Below, in pieces: positions 35,853 through 44,607 of a stretch of 64,000 bases of DNA (positions are counted from its first letter, which is position 1; each line of letters opens with the position of its first letter). The translations under genes and the position numbers were made by a program. The notes under the pieces were generated by a model that searched no databases, had not been told where the DNA came from, and was given only the letters and a program-made list of their open reading frames with translations. This DNA is from Myxococcales bacterium (GTDB lineage Bacteria > Myxococcota_A > Polyangia > Polyangiales > Polyangiaceae): positions 806,001 through 870,000 of the forward strand of contig JADJKB010000022.1 in NCBI GenBank assembly GCA_016706225.1, in the 5' to 3' direction.

Positions 35853-36373
35853 CACCGTGCCTCGAGCGTCTGCCGGAGGGCGCGCAGCTCGTCTCGGATC
35901 TCCCCGAGCAACAGCTCCGCGCTGTCTTCGGTCGCCGGTTGCGGCTCCTCCCGGTGACTCGCGCCGCGCATGCGTGAGTACAAGAAGTCTCGAACGGTCT
36001 CGTATTCGGCGAGCCCCTCGATGCTCATCTCCGCGCCGGAAGAACCCGCCGCGGTCTGAAGCTGAATCGTCGCCAGCCCGAACCAACGCTCGAACAGCCC
36101 GCGACTCAGGTGAATGTCCTGCACTCGGGCGTAGGTCAGATAGATCTCGCGGCGCCAGAACACACCCCAGCTCATCGCAACCCCCTCCGCGTCGAAGCGA
36201 TAACGGAGGGTGTGGTAGCGGAAGTAAAACGGCAGAAACGAAAACCAGAACCAGGGCCCCAACAAGCCGAGGGCAAAGGCGCGCAGCGCGTACAACCAGA
36301 GCAGCTTGGGGCTGGGGCGCTCGATGGCGTAGATGGTGTCGGCCGAGGGCAGCGCAGAGTCCGCGAGCGACAT
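35852..36373 (-). CDS. PH-domain (bPH2-type) membrane protein
   Basis: I start it at ATG 36373 (MSLADSALPS; ATG 36388 is the alternative), giving 173 aa. A strongly hydrophobic N-terminal segment (LLWLYALRAFALGLLGPWFWFSF, about 20-45) probably forms one or two membrane helices. The PH-like part includes YRFDAEGVAMSWGVFWRREI and ARVQDIHLSRGLFERWFGL, the family's conserved turn. A coiled-coil end (LLLGEIRDELRALRQTLEA) mirrors the partner protein encoded next, and the two genes overlap. The pair is divergent from proC. Confidence 0.78.
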   Translation of the reverse strand: MSLADSALPSADTIYAIERPSPKLLWLYALRAFALGLLGPWFWFSFLPFYFRYHTLRYRFDAEGVAMSWGVFWRREIYLTYARVQDIHLSRGLFERWFGLATIQLQTAAGSSGAEMSIEGLAEYETVRDFLYSRMRGASHREEPQPATEDSAELLLGEIRDELRALRQTLEAR

Positions 36374-36467
36374 GTCGCGGCGTAGCATCCGCGCGCGGCG
36401 GGGTGATAACAAGTGGATTGACAGCCCGAGCTTGCTCGAAGCGCGCTCCTCGACAATCCTTGGCGGC

Positions 36468-37304
36468 GTGAAAACCAAGAAGATCGGCCTGCTCGGCGCT
36501 GGAAACATGGCCGGAGCTTTGATCCGCGGCCTGCTGGCATCCAAGACGGTTGGACCGGAGCAGATCCGAGTCAGCGACATCCGGACCGAGCGCCTCGAGG
36601 AGCTCACGAAGCTGCACGGCATCGCGGCGGAGAAGGACAATCGCGCGCTGGTGAGCTGGGCCAACCTGCTGGTGCTGGCGGTCAAACCGCAGGTCATGGA
36701 CCGCGTGCTCGACGACGTGGGCGCGAGCATCGAACCCGACACGCTGGTTGTGTCCATCGCCGCCGGCGTCCCGATCCGGTCGATCGAGTCGCGCCTGCAC
36801 ACCGGCGTCCGAGTGGTCCGCGCGATGCCGAACACGGCTTCCATCGTGCTCCAGGGGGCCACGGGGATCGCGCCGGGAGCGCACGCGACGCCAGAGGACG
36901 TGGAGGTGGCAAAGACTCTGTTCGATGCCACCGGCCGCAGCGTGGTCCTCGACGAGTCGTTGATCGACGCGGTCACGGGTTTGTCTGGGAGCGGGCCGGC
37001 CTACGTGATGCTCATGATCGAAGCGATGGCGGACGGCGGCGTGAAGGTGGGCCTGCATCGGGACACCGCGCTCTTGCTCGCTGCGCAGACCGTCTACGGT
37101 TCGGCAAAGCTGCTCCTGGATACCGGCGAGCACCCCGGACGTCTGAAAGACATGGTGACGAGCCCCGGCGGTACGGCCATCGCCGGATTGCACACGCTGG
37201 AAGCGGGCGGTCTCCGACGCACCCTGATCGACGCCGTGGAAAATGCAACGCTGCGGGCGACCCAGCTGGGCGAGCAGATGGCCAAGAAGCTCGAGCGACC
37301 CTGA
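36468..37304 (+). CDS. proC: Pyrroline-5-carboxylate reductase
   Basis: The start is GTG 36468 (VKTKKIGLLGAGNMAG), giving 278 aa, the normal ProC length. It has the Rossmann motif GLLGAGNMAGAL, the family signature region starting near LTGLSGSGPAYVML-type VTGLSGSGPAYVMLMIEAMA, and the C-terminal MVTSPGGTAIAGLHTLEAGG, both diagnostic. It converts pyrroline-5-carboxylate to proline with NAD(P)H. It stands alone between the PH-domain pair and a small membrane protein, with no other proline genes near. Confidence 0.96.
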   Translation: MKTKKIGLLGAGNMAGALIRGLLASKTVGPEQIRVSDIRTERLEELTKLHGIAAEKDNRALVSWANLLVLAVKPQVMDRVLDDVGASIEPDTLVVSIAAGVPIRSIESRLHTGVRVVRAMPNTASIVLQGATGIAPGAHATPEDVEVAKTLFDATGRSVVLDESLIDAVTGLSGSGPAYVMLMIEAMADGGVKVGLHRDTALLLAAQTVYGSAKLLLDTGEHPGRLKDMVTSPGGTAIAGLHTLEAGGLRRTLIDAVENATLRATQLGEQMAKKLERP

Positions 37305-37349
37305 ACTGATGGTTCCGCCTGACCGCAGCCTTCGGGTAGGCTGCGGGTC

Positions 37350-37763
37350 ATGCAGCCGCCGCCGGGCCCGCCTTACTCACCCCCCGGGGGCCCGCCAGGA
37401 TATCCCCCGGGCGGCCCACCCCCAGGTGGACCCGTCGGTTTTGTCCCGCCGCCCGCTGGCAGTTATGGGGTGCCGGCCATCGAACCCGCGAGGCCAACCG
37501 ACTCGGACGCCGTCATCTCGTTGGTGCTCGCGGTGGCCACGATGTCGACCACGTGCTTCCCGATGGGTTTTGCTGCGCTCTACTTCGGTAACCGCGCGCG
37601 GCAAAAGGCCAAGGACGAAGGCGACACCGGCCACAACGCAACGCTGGCCCTGGTCGGCAGCATCATGGGCGGCATCTTCGGCGGTATCTGGCTGCTCTTC
37701 TGGCTGCTCGAGGGCGGGCTGATCCTGTTCGGTGTTGGCATGGCCGTGTTCAGCGCCCCGTGA
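37350..37763 (+). CDS. Small Pro-rich membrane protein (DUF4190-like)
   Basis: This 137-aa protein has an N-terminal Pro/Gly-rich tail (about 1-50, repeats of PPGGPPGYPPG) and two hydrophobic helices (about 53-80 and 100-133, LALVGSIMGGIFGGIWLLFW). The loop between has ALYFGNRARQKAKDEGDTGH, the pattern of DUF4190-type membrane proteins. The Pro-rich part may be extracytoplasmic or bind partners. Function unknown. Confidence 0.7.
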   Translation: MQPPPGPPYSPPGGPPGYPPGGPPPGGPVGFVPPPAGSYGVPAIEPARPTDSDAVISLVLAVATMSTTCFPMGFAALYFGNRARQKAKDEGDTGHNATLALVGSIMGGIFGGIWLLFWLLEGGLILFGVGMAVFSAP

Positions 37764-37819
37764 CCGTTCCAAGAAATTCGTGATCACGCAGCCAGCCGGA
37801 GGACAATCCGGTTCCAGGC

Positions 37820-38635
37820 GTGCAGAGAGCGGCAGTACTGGCGGTCGTTGCAGGGCTCGGCCTCTCGAGCTTTGCGCTGGCGCGCGCCCTGGTGAAGACC
37901 CCGAACACTCCGGCGTGGCCCGAGACCGGGGCGACCCTCCGCCATGTCGACTCGGTCTTCCCCGCCGGCTTCGGTCGACGGCGGGTGTACATCGATGCGG
38001 GGCACGGCGCTCCCGGCAACACGGGCAACCGGAACGCATTCTGCGTCGATGAACAGGAGTTCACGCTCGGCTTGGCGGAAGAGCTCGGCGCAGTGCTGAT
38101 CCGCAGCGATCACTTCGACGTGAAGCTGAGCCGCGGCGCCGATCGGCTCGTGCCCTACGCCCAGCGAGTCCAGGAGGCGGAGGCCTGGCCTGCCGACGTG
38201 CTCGTGAGTCTGCACTCGGACGTGCGCGGCAAGACGGAGCTCTGGCAGCCGAGTCCCGGAGCACTTTGCCCGCGCAGCCGTTCGGCGCCGGGTTATTCGC
38301 TGCTCTGGTCGGACCAGGGTGAGTCGCCGTTGGTGGACCGGCGTCTGGGCCTCGCCCGAGCGCTGTCCGAGCAGCTCGGCGCCGCGGGTTTCCTTCCACT
38401 TGGTGTGGACGAATACTCACCCACTTACGCGGCAGACCCGAGCCAGCCTGGGGTTTTTGTGGATCGCCACCCGACCAGCGAAAGGGTCTTCGTGCTCTGG
38501 CGACCCAACCTGCCGTCGGTCATCGTCGAGACCCACAACGCGGTCGACGATCGCGAGGCACTGCGCTGGAGGCAACCCGAGACGCGCGCGGCCTTCGCGG
38601 CCGCGGTGATGGCGGCGCTGGTCGCGGCTCTCTGA
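37820..38635 (+). CDS. N-acetylmuramoyl-L-alanine amidase-like hydrolase
   Basis: The start is GTG 37820, giving 271 aa, with a signal-like hydrophobic N-terminus (AVLAVVAGLGLSSFALARAL). The Amidase_3 zinc ligands are present: His62 in VYIDAGHG, Glu80 region (DEQEFTLGLAEELG), His132 in SLHSD, plus the catalytic Glu in VIVETHN. It would cleave the amide between muramic acid and the stem peptide in the periplasm, in growth, division or predation. The middle insert is longer than in minimal AmiC domains. No cell-wall binding module is seen. Confidence 0.82.
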   Translation: MQRAAVLAVVAGLGLSSFALARALVKTPNTPAWPETGATLRHVDSVFPAGFGRRRVYIDAGHGAPGNTGNRNAFCVDEQEFTLGLAEELGAVLIRSDHFDVKLSRGADRLVPYAQRVQEAEAWPADVLVSLHSDVRGKTELWQPSPGALCPRSRSAPGYSLLWSDQGESPLVDRRLGLARALSEQLGAAGFLPLGVDEYSPTYAADPSQPGVFVDRHPTSERVFVLWRPNLPSVIVETHNAVDDREALRWRQPETRAAFAAAVMAALVAAL

Positions 38636-38704
38636 CCCGATGTACCGAAGGGTAGGCGCGGGTCTTCCATGATCCGGCGCACAATTCGTGAGACAATCTG
38701 CCCC

Positions 38705-39982
38705 ATGCGCTGGCTTGGTCAGGTTGGAGTGTTCGCGGCTGTGATGGGCTTCTTCTTCTCGGCCTGCTCCGGCTCCGACGGCGGAGGCGGAACCGCGGGT
38801 GGCGGGGCCGTCGGGGTCGGCGGCGCAACGAGCGGCGGAGCGAAGGGAGATTCCGCCGCGGGCGGTGCATCGGGTTCGAGCGCGGGCGGCGCATCGGGTT
38901 CGAGCGCGGGCGGCGCATCGGGTTCGAGCGCAGGTGGCGCGGGCAACTCTGGCGGCTCGGCTGGCAGCGCCGACGCGGGTCTGCCGGACGTGTCGTTCAC
39001 CTACGACCCGCCGGACGCAGGTGCGGACGATGCTTGCGCGGCGGTGACGGCGTCGGCCTCCAGCCCGCCCGTGGACATCATCTGGATCATCGATCAGTCC
39101 TGCTCGATGGCCACCGAGATCGCGCAGGTGAAGGCCAACGTGAACGGCAACTTCGCGACCATCATCCAGAACAGCGGGCTCGACTACCGCGTGATCATGT
39201 TCGCAAACTACGCCTACCCGACCGCCGCACGGCAGGTGTGCGTGGCACCTCCGCTTGGCGCCGCAGCTTGTGGCCAGAACAACCCTCCGAAGTTCTTCCA
39301 GGTCAACCGCAGCATCGAGAGCTGGGACTCCCTCTCGCTGTTCATGAACACCACCTACTGGACTCAGATCAAAGCCAACCTCCGCCCCGGGGCCTACAAG
39401 GCCTTCATCGAGGTGACGGACGATCAGTCCAACCCCACGACCGCGGCGCAGTTCGATACCTTCCTGCTGACCGGCGCCGGCGCCGGTTATTTCGGCACGA
39501 CCGCCAAGCGCAACTACGTCTTTCACTCGATCGTCGGCGTGAATACACCGCTGGCGCCGACGCAGCCCAAGACGACGAGTGTGTGCTCGACCGCCGTCAA
39601 CGCGGGTCCGCAATATCAGGATTTGAGCATCCTCACCGGCGGGCTGCGGCACCCGGTCTGTGACACCAACTACTCCGCGGTCTTCAACAACATCGCCAAC
39701 AACATCGTGAAGGCCGTGGCCTGTGAGCTGCTCACGCCGCAGAACAGCGACGCTGGGGTCATCGATTGGACCAAGGTGGAGGTCCAGTACACCCCCGGCG
39801 GCACCGGCACCCCGACCACCTACCTGCAGGTCGGTAGCGCGGCCGCCTGCACGGGCAACGGTTTCTACTACGACAACCCGGCAAATCCGACCAAAGTGAC
39901 CCTCTGCCCCTCGTCTTGCACCACGGTGAGCGCGGACAAATCAGCGAAGGTCGAGCTGCTGCTGGGCTGCCTGGGAAGCTGA
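38705..39982 (+). CDS. Gly-linker lipoprotein with von Willebrand A-like domain
   Basis: The likely start is ATG 38705 (MRWLGQVGVF), giving 425 aa; an upstream in-frame start lacks signal-peptide shape. The lipobox is FSAC (Cys20). A low-complexity linker (about 23-95) contains three copies of GGASGSSA. The folded part begins VDIIWIIDQSCSM, matching the MIDAS-type DxSxS of VWA domains, with metal-binding Asp and Ser, and continues with conserved hydrophobic strands. VWA domains usually mediate metal-dependent protein binding. It may act in adhesion, but partners are unknown. Confidence 0.8.
   Translation: MRWLGQVGVFAAVMGFFFSACSGSDGGGGTAGGGAVGVGGATSGGAKGDSAAGGASGSSAGGASGSSAGGASGSSAGGAGNSGGSAGSADAGLPDVSFTYDPPDAGADDACAAVTASASSPPVDIIWIIDQSCSMATEIAQVKANVNGNFATIIQNSGLDYRVIMFANYAYPTAARQVCVAPPLGAAACGQNNPPKFFQVNRSIESWDSLSLFMNTTYWTQIKANLRPGAYKAFIEVTDDQSNPTTAAQFDTFLLTGAGAGYFGTTAKRNYVFHSIVGVNTPLAPTQPKTTSVCSTAVNAGPQYQDLSILTGGLRHPVCDTNYSAVFNNIANNIVKAVACELLTPQNSDAGVIDWTKVEVQYTPGGTGTPTTYLQVGSAAACTGNGFYYDNPANPTKVTLCPSSCTTVSADKSAKVELLLGCLGS
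38861..38932 (+). repeat. Three tandem copies of a 24-bp repeat coding GGASGSSA
   Basis: Units at 38861, 38885 and 38909 differ by at most one or two bases and remain in frame. This is a slippage-prone linker tract in the VWA-like lipoprotein. Confidence 0.9.
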
Positions 39983-39986
39983 GCCC

Positions 39987-41159
39987 TCAGCCTTCAGGCT
40001 GCTCCTCGTCCACCTCGATCACGAACCTCCCGTGATCGAACGGCCTGCCCGGCGCCCGCTCGATTTGCACCAAACGCTCGCGCTGCCCGCGCGCCGCGTG
40101 CTCGAGCGCACGATGGTGACAGTACGGGTTGTTGCCGGCGCGCCCGAAGAACGTGTGCGCAGTCCACGTGCACCCCGCTCGGCACTCGTCCGCGTAGTAA
40201 CACTCGGCGCAGTAACCCCAGAGATCAGCGCGTGTGCGATCACGAGTGAACCGCAGCTGCCGCGTCTCGTCCCAGATGCGAGCGAGGGACTGCTCGCGCA
40301 CGTTGCCCCCGACATAGTCCGCCGTCGGCAACGATGGACAACCCTTGATGCTGCCGTCGGCCTCGATGCCCAAGGCGTAGGTGCCGGCGGGACAGCCTCG
40401 CCAGATGCGCCCGCCCTCGGTGCCACGGTTTCGGAGCACGCTCTCGTGCGGACCGAAGTAGCCGATGTTGTTCGCCGGCCAGAACGCCACCCCTGCCCCG
40501 CGCCCGCGCTCCGCGAGCGCCGCCAGGCGTGGGTAGAGCTCGAGCAGCTCCCAGGGTTGCAACAACCACTCCGGCCGATCCGCAGCCCGCCCCATCGGAA
40601 CCGTCAACTGCACCTGCCAGCCCTCTGCGCGCTCCGCGATCAGCAGCTCGAGCAGGCCCTCGAGATCCGGCAAGCTCGAGCGATTGAGTTGGGTGTTCAC
40701 CGTCATGCCGACGCCGGCCGCGCGCAGGTGACGCATGGCAGCGAGCGCCGCCTCGAAGCTGCCGAGCACCCCACGCTGCCGGTCGTGGGCTGCGCGCAGC
40801 CCGTCCACCGAGATGCTGACCGAGGCGAGCCCCGCGCGTTTCGCTTGCTCCGCTCGTTCGCGTCCGAGCCCGCGGCCGCCGCTCGTCATGCCGCAGCGCA
40901 TGCCGGCGTCGACGATGGCCCGAGCAATCGTCGTCCAGTCGTCGCGCAGATAGGCCTCCCCGCCGATCAGCGTCACCTCCCGCGCACCGAGCTCAGCGAG
41001 CTGCCGGACCAGCTCGAGTGCTTCGTCCGTGGTCAGCTCGTGCGCGCGGGGTTTGCCCGCGCGCGAACCGCAGTGGGCGCAGGCCAGATCACACGCGAGC
41101 GTGAGCTCCCACACCACATAGATCGGGCGCGGCGCCTCGCCGACGACCGCGGCCCTCAT
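39987..41159 (-). CDS. Radical SAM/SPASM enzyme, probable peptide or protein maturase
   Basis: This 390-aa enzyme has the radical SAM cluster motif CDLACAHC (Cys23, 27, 30), a GGEAYLR motif, and a complete SPASM domain: C-P-A-G followed by GSIKGC, then CAECYYADECRAGC (C-x2-C-x5-C-x3-C) and a last Cys near HHRALE. SPASM enzymes hold two extra iron-sulfur clusters and modify ribosomal peptides or proteins (thioether, carbon-carbon or other bonds). It overlaps the 81-aa gene upstream by 4 nt, so they are translated together and the small protein is the obvious substrate candidate. No RRE leader-binding domain is seen. Product unknown. Confidence 0.9.
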   Translation of the reverse strand: MRAAVVGEAPRPIYVVWELTLACDLACAHCGSRAGKPRAHELTTDEALELVRQLAELGAREVTLIGGEAYLRDDWTTIARAIVDAGMRCGMTSGGRGLGRERAEQAKRAGLASVSISVDGLRAAHDRQRGVLGSFEAALAAMRHLRAAGVGMTVNTQLNRSSLPDLEGLLELLIAERAEGWQVQLTVPMGRAADRPEWLLQPWELLELYPRLAALAERGRGAGVAFWPANNIGYFGPHESVLRNRGTEGGRIWRGCPAGTYALGIEADGSIKGCPSLPTADYVGGNVREQSLARIWDETRQLRFTRDRTRADLWGYCAECYYADECRAGCTWTAHTFFGRAGNNPYCHHRALEHAARGQRERLVQIERAPGRPFDHGRFVIEVDEEQPEG

Positions 41160-41401
41160 TGCCCCGAGGTGTCGTCCGCCGCGTCGTCGACCCCGGCATC
41201 AACATCCGCGTCGCTCCCGTAGTCGTCCGGCATACCGTAGGCGCAGCCGATACCGATGGTCATGGCGCCGAGCCCCGCCGCGCCGACCAGCGCGAGCTTG
41301 ACGGCGCGGCGCCGCGAACGCCCGCGCGCGGCAGCGCAGAACGGGCACTCGGTCTCTTCGTCTCGGATGTGGCGCTTGCAGCCGTCACACGCGACGAGCA
41401 T
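41156..41401 (-). CDS. 81-aa Cys-rich single-span protein, candidate radical SAM substrate
   Basis: Start ATG 41401 overlaps the stop of the upstream gene by 1 nt (TGATG), and its stop overlaps the radical SAM gene by 4 nt. The N-terminus has two CxxC pairs (CDGC at 5-8, CPFC at 19-22), a zinc-ribbon-like motif. A basic stretch (RGRSRRR) leads to a hydrophobic helix (LALVGAAGLGAMTIGIG) ending at Cys53, then CAYGMPDDYGSDADV and an acidic tail. The Cys/Tyr/Pro/Asp tail is short and exposed, as expected of a modified peptide. It could also be a small lipoprotein-like membrane protein. No family is recognised with certainty. Confidence 0.75.
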   Translation of the reverse strand: MLVACDGCKRHIRDEETECPFCAAARGRSRRRAVKLALVGAAGLGAMTIGIGCAYGMPDDYGSDADVDAGVDDAADDTSGQ

Positions 41402-44283
41402 CACTCCACCCACTCGATCTCGCTCGCCGGCTGCGTGCGATACTTCTTGTCGACTTCGTCCATCAGCTCGAGGAACCAGCTCTCGATCTTGGGACCCTTC
41501 TCGCGCACGCTGTCCGCGTAGAAAGTACCGCGAATGCACTCCGCCTCGTCCTTACCCGGACGGCAGCGGCCATCGACGTACACCATGATGGCCTTCGGCA
41601 GCCGCGTCGCGGTGGAGTCACCAGGGAAGTTCATCCAATTCGACAGGAAGATGATGGCGGCCTTCAGGTCTTCCGGCGTCTGCCCGTACCCGTGCAAGAG
41701 GAAGATGACCGGATAACGTTTGGTTTGCAGATCCTTGTGGGCGTACCCGGGAGGCAGGTTCACGCTGACCGGACCGGTGCGCCCCCGCGAATCGGTGAAG
41801 ACCCAGTCACAGGCACCGTTCACCTCGCACGCTGTCGCGCCTGCGACGGGTTCGATGTTGCTCGACTCGTCCTGGGTGCGCGGTGAATCCGGCCAACGAC
41901 TGCCGATGAAGTAGAGGGCCGACTGCAAGCGCCGGGCGATCTCGTCGACGGTCCCGACGTGCTGCCCGGAGCCGAGGTCGACGTCCTTCTGCACCGGGTC
42001 GATCTTGCCGTAGCGCAACAGCACGCCGCCGGGGATCGAGCTGAAGTCCAGCTTGCTACCTGTGAAGTTCTTCACATCGGCCGGGTTCTGACCCGGAATG
42101 TTGTGCGCCTCGGTGTAGTAGTGCGTGACCCGGTTGCGCGATGACCAGGCGCCGGCGAGAGCAGCGGCGTCGACCGCGAAGTTGAACAGATCGCGAGTGC
42201 CACCATCCGTCCACAGGTCGAGCCGCGAGATTGCCTCATCGTCGAGCGGCTGTTTGTGTGTGCCCATCGGCAGCTGTTCGATGACCGTCCGCGAGTCGCG
42301 CTCGAGGAAGGTGCGATAGCCCGCCGCGTAGTCGAACTTGCCGTTGCCCTCGCCAAAGTCGTAGGGGCTGCTCTTGGTGTTCGGCACGCCGTCGAGCCCG
42401 TCGTCTTTGAACGGCTCTCCGGCGTCCCAGCGGTAATTCCCCTCTTTCCCGGTGGGGTTGTACTGCGGATCCCAGTCGTCGCCGTTTGGATCTTCGTTGA
42501 CCCCGAGCTTGTAGCCGGGCTCTTTGTCGCTCGGCAGTCCGTCGGCACCGAAATCATCGAAGGGCTCGTGCCCTGCCCGGATCAGCGGCTCGTCCAGATC
42601 ACGCACCCCGTTGCCGTTGTAGTCGACAGCCAGCGCTAGCTCGAGCGGCTTGTCGTTGTTGGTCGGCTTCCATGTGTTCGCCCAGGGTGACAACGACGAA
42701 TCCTGCGGAGAGCCGTCGCACACGGTGATGACCGGGAACGTGCCCTTCGGATTGAACTCGTCGTCGAAGTAGTTGCTGAGCGTCGTGGTGTGACTACAAC
42801 GTTCCTTGGGGCACTCGGTGGCCAGTTTCTTCTGCGCTTCTTTGTCCGGGCCGTCGAGGGGATCGATCCACACCGCACACTCCCGCCCCGGGTGGTCGCC
42901 GACCACCGACGGGTCCGTCGGGGAGATGCCGGCGGGCAGGTTCTCAGCGCCGGGCGCCGGGTTGTAACCGTTCGGGTTGCCGAACATCAGCGCGAGGTCG
43001 CGGAAGATCTGCACGTACTCCTCGCGCGGGAAGCTGCCGCCGTTGCCAGTCTTCGGATACTCGTACCACCACTGGTTGAACGTGCTCGGGTGCTCGTAGG
43101 GCAGCTCGGTCTCCGGCATCGGGGGCAGTGCTGCCGGCGGCGTCGTGCCGTCATTGGGGGTCCAGCCGCCCAGGTGGTTGCGCTCGATGTGTCCGAGCAT
43201 CCAGGTCCAATCGACGGGACCGCCGAGTGGTGCGAGCACGTCGAAGCGCTCGTGGTTTCGGAGACCGAACATCGCGGTGCCGCCGCCGCCCATCGAGATG
43301 CCGATCAAGGCGCGGTGGGTGAGCTTGCGCATGCGCTTGCGCTCCCCGCCGTCGGACTGCACCACGGCCTGGTAGGTGCCGAGCCGCGGCGCCATGAACT
43401 CCAGGGTATAACCGGCGTCGCCGCGCACGATTCGCGGGTTGGCAATGGGAATGCTGCGCGGTGTCTGCGCGCGCGGCCCGGTGTAACTCACGGTCACGTG
43501 CCGAAGAGTGGCGCCCTCCGGCATCACCGCCGGATTGATCGGCAGGCTGAACGGGATCTCGCGCTTCAGGCGTTTGTCGATGGGACCAAAGGTCACTGCC
43601 GGACCCATGGCGGTGAACCCCTCCGGCACCTGATCCTTGGCGCAGCCAATCGTCACGTCGAAGGGCTGCACACTCCACAAGAAACTGCCGCTGTTTGGCT
43701 TGGACCCGCCCGCTTGCAGCCCGATGCCGGCGAGGGCGAGCCCACCGCTACCCTTCACCGTCTTGCCGTCGTCGAGCTTGCCTGCGCCCGAGCCCGAGCA
43801 GGCGGGGATGTCCGGCGTCATCACCTCGACCGGCAGCTCGGCGGTGGCGTTGGTGCCGTCGCCCTTCGGGAAGCTCGCGGTGAGCTTCGTCTGCCCGAGT
43901 CCCTTGGCCGTGAGCGAGATCTTGAACTTCGATTTCGTCAGGTAGAGCTCTTCCGCCTTCGGCGCCACCATGATCGACTCGTCCCCGGACTCGAACGTGA
44001 TCTTCGTCGCGACACACACGTCCGGCTCGACGATGACCTCCACCACCCGAGTTTCACCCGGCGCGATCGCGGTGAACGACGGCTGGAACTGGATCTTCAC
44101 GAAGCCGGGGTTCGGCGGCCACTCACACAGCTCACCCGGGCCGGGCTTGGGATAGTCCGGCGGCGTGGTCTTCTTGGTGGCGCCCTCGTCGTTGTCGGCG
44201 CAGCTGGCTGAAGAAAGCGCGCCGATCAAGCCGAGCGCGGAGAACGAAACCCAGAGTGAACGAACTCTACTGCGACGTAACAA
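41401..44283 (-). CDS. Large lipoprotein with esterase motifs in permuted order
   Basis: This 960-aa protein starts at TTG 44283, fixed by GGAGG 4 nt upstream; no ATG or GTG start is near. The signal peptide ends in a lipobox SSASC (Cys28). Residues about 60-160 look like a beta sandwich. A nucleophile elbow GISMG (328-332) with Ser330 is followed by DVLAPLGGPVDWTW, as in esterase-D-type hydrolases. Acidic repeats (DYNGNGVRDLDEP; DPNGDDWDPQYN) near 540-600 resemble EF-hand-like calcium loops. The strand that should precede the elbow, VIFLLHGYGQTPED, lies at about 860, and the protein ends at KKYRTQPASEIEWVE. It shares an operon with the radical SAM genes. Confidence 0.8.
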   Translation of the reverse strand: MLRRSRVRSLWVSFSALGLIGALSSASCADNDEGATKKTTPPDYPKPGPGELCEWPPNPGFVKIQFQPSFTAIAPGETRVVEVIVEPDVCVATKITFESGDESIMVAPKAEELYLTKSKFKISLTAKGLGQTKLTASFPKGDGTNATAELPVEVMTPDIPACSGSGAGKLDDGKTVKGSGGLALAGIGLQAGGSKPNSGSFLWSVQPFDVTIGCAKDQVPEGFTAMGPAVTFGPIDKRLKREIPFSLPINPAVMPEGATLRHVTVSYTGPRAQTPRSIPIANPRIVRGDAGYTLEFMAPRLGTYQAVVQSDGGERKRMRKLTHRALIGISMGGGGTAMFGLRNHERFDVLAPLGGPVDWTWMLGHIERNHLGGWTPNDGTTPPAALPPMPETELPYEHPSTFNQWWYEYPKTGNGGSFPREEYVQIFRDLALMFGNPNGYNPAPGAENLPAGISPTDPSVVGDHPGRECAVWIDPLDGPDKEAQKKLATECPKERCSHTTTLSNYFDDEFNPKGTFPVITVCDGSPQDSSLSPWANTWKPTNNDKPLELALAVDYNGNGVRDLDEPLIRAGHEPFDDFGADGLPSDKEPGYKLGVNEDPNGDDWDPQYNPTGKEGNYRWDAGEPFKDDGLDGVPNTKSSPYDFGEGNGKFDYAAGYRTFLERDSRTVIEQLPMGTHKQPLDDEAISRLDLWTDGGTRDLFNFAVDAAALAGAWSSRNRVTHYYTEAHNIPGQNPADVKNFTGSKLDFSSIPGGVLLRYGKIDPVQKDVDLGSGQHVGTVDEIARRLQSALYFIGSRWPDSPRTQDESSNIEPVAGATACEVNGACDWVFTDSRGRTGPVSVNLPPGYAHKDLQTKRYPVIFLLHGYGQTPEDLKAAIIFLSNWMNFPGDSTATRLPKAIMVYVDGRCRPGKDEAECIRGTFYADSVREKGPKIESWFLELMDEVDKKYRTQPASEIEWVE

Positions 44284-44287
44284 TCTG

Positions 44288-44292
44288 CCTCC
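44288..44292 (-). promoter_or_regulatory. Shine-Dalgarno site fixing the TTG start of the 960-aa lipoprotein
   Basis: On the minus strand GGAGG sits 4 nt before TTG 44283. The next usable start codons are far inside the signal peptide, so this site selects TTG. Confidence 0.75.
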
Positions 44293-44427
44293 GAACGCGA
44301 AGCGTAGCGGGCATCGAGCGGTTTGTCGGCGTCCTTGGCCAAATCGGGCGAATTACCGCGGAGAGCAGGCGGTCGGCGCCCTGGCCTGACGCAGGTCCGA
44401 GAGCACCCGACGCCACGCACGATGAAA

Positions 44428-44478
44428 GTGTCCGCGTGAAGGGGCCGGGGGGGGGACAGCCTCACTCCACGCGGACGC
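44428..44478. promoter_or_regulatory. Inverted repeat flanking a G-run
   Basis: The arm GTCCGCGTG at 44430-44438 pairs perfectly with CACGCGGAC at 44468-44476, extendable to 11 bp with one G-U pair. The 29-nt loop carries a long G-run. It may be a structured 5' leader of the downstream minus-strand operon, or a terminator for the gene at 44608. No U-tract follows. Confidence 0.4.
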
Positions 44479-44607
44479 CGATGAGGTAGCAGTCCGCGTT
44501 TGAAATTGCAAATACTGGGAAGGAATGAGGTTATGGGCGCGACGAGGGATTTCGGAAGCGCACTTCAGCGTCTTTCAGGTTTGCAACCCAGAGCGCGTCC
44601 AACTGCG

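Larger units (their letters stand above)
44284..44607. other. Non-coding stretch of 324 bases with a long inverted repeat
   Basis: It lies between two minus-strand lipoprotein genes and must hold the promoter of the esterase-radical SAM operon. It includes a run of ten G at about 44447-44456, an 11-bp-arm inverted repeat (44428-44478), and AT-rich bases around 44500-44530. No protein-coding frame is convincing. Confidence 0.6.
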
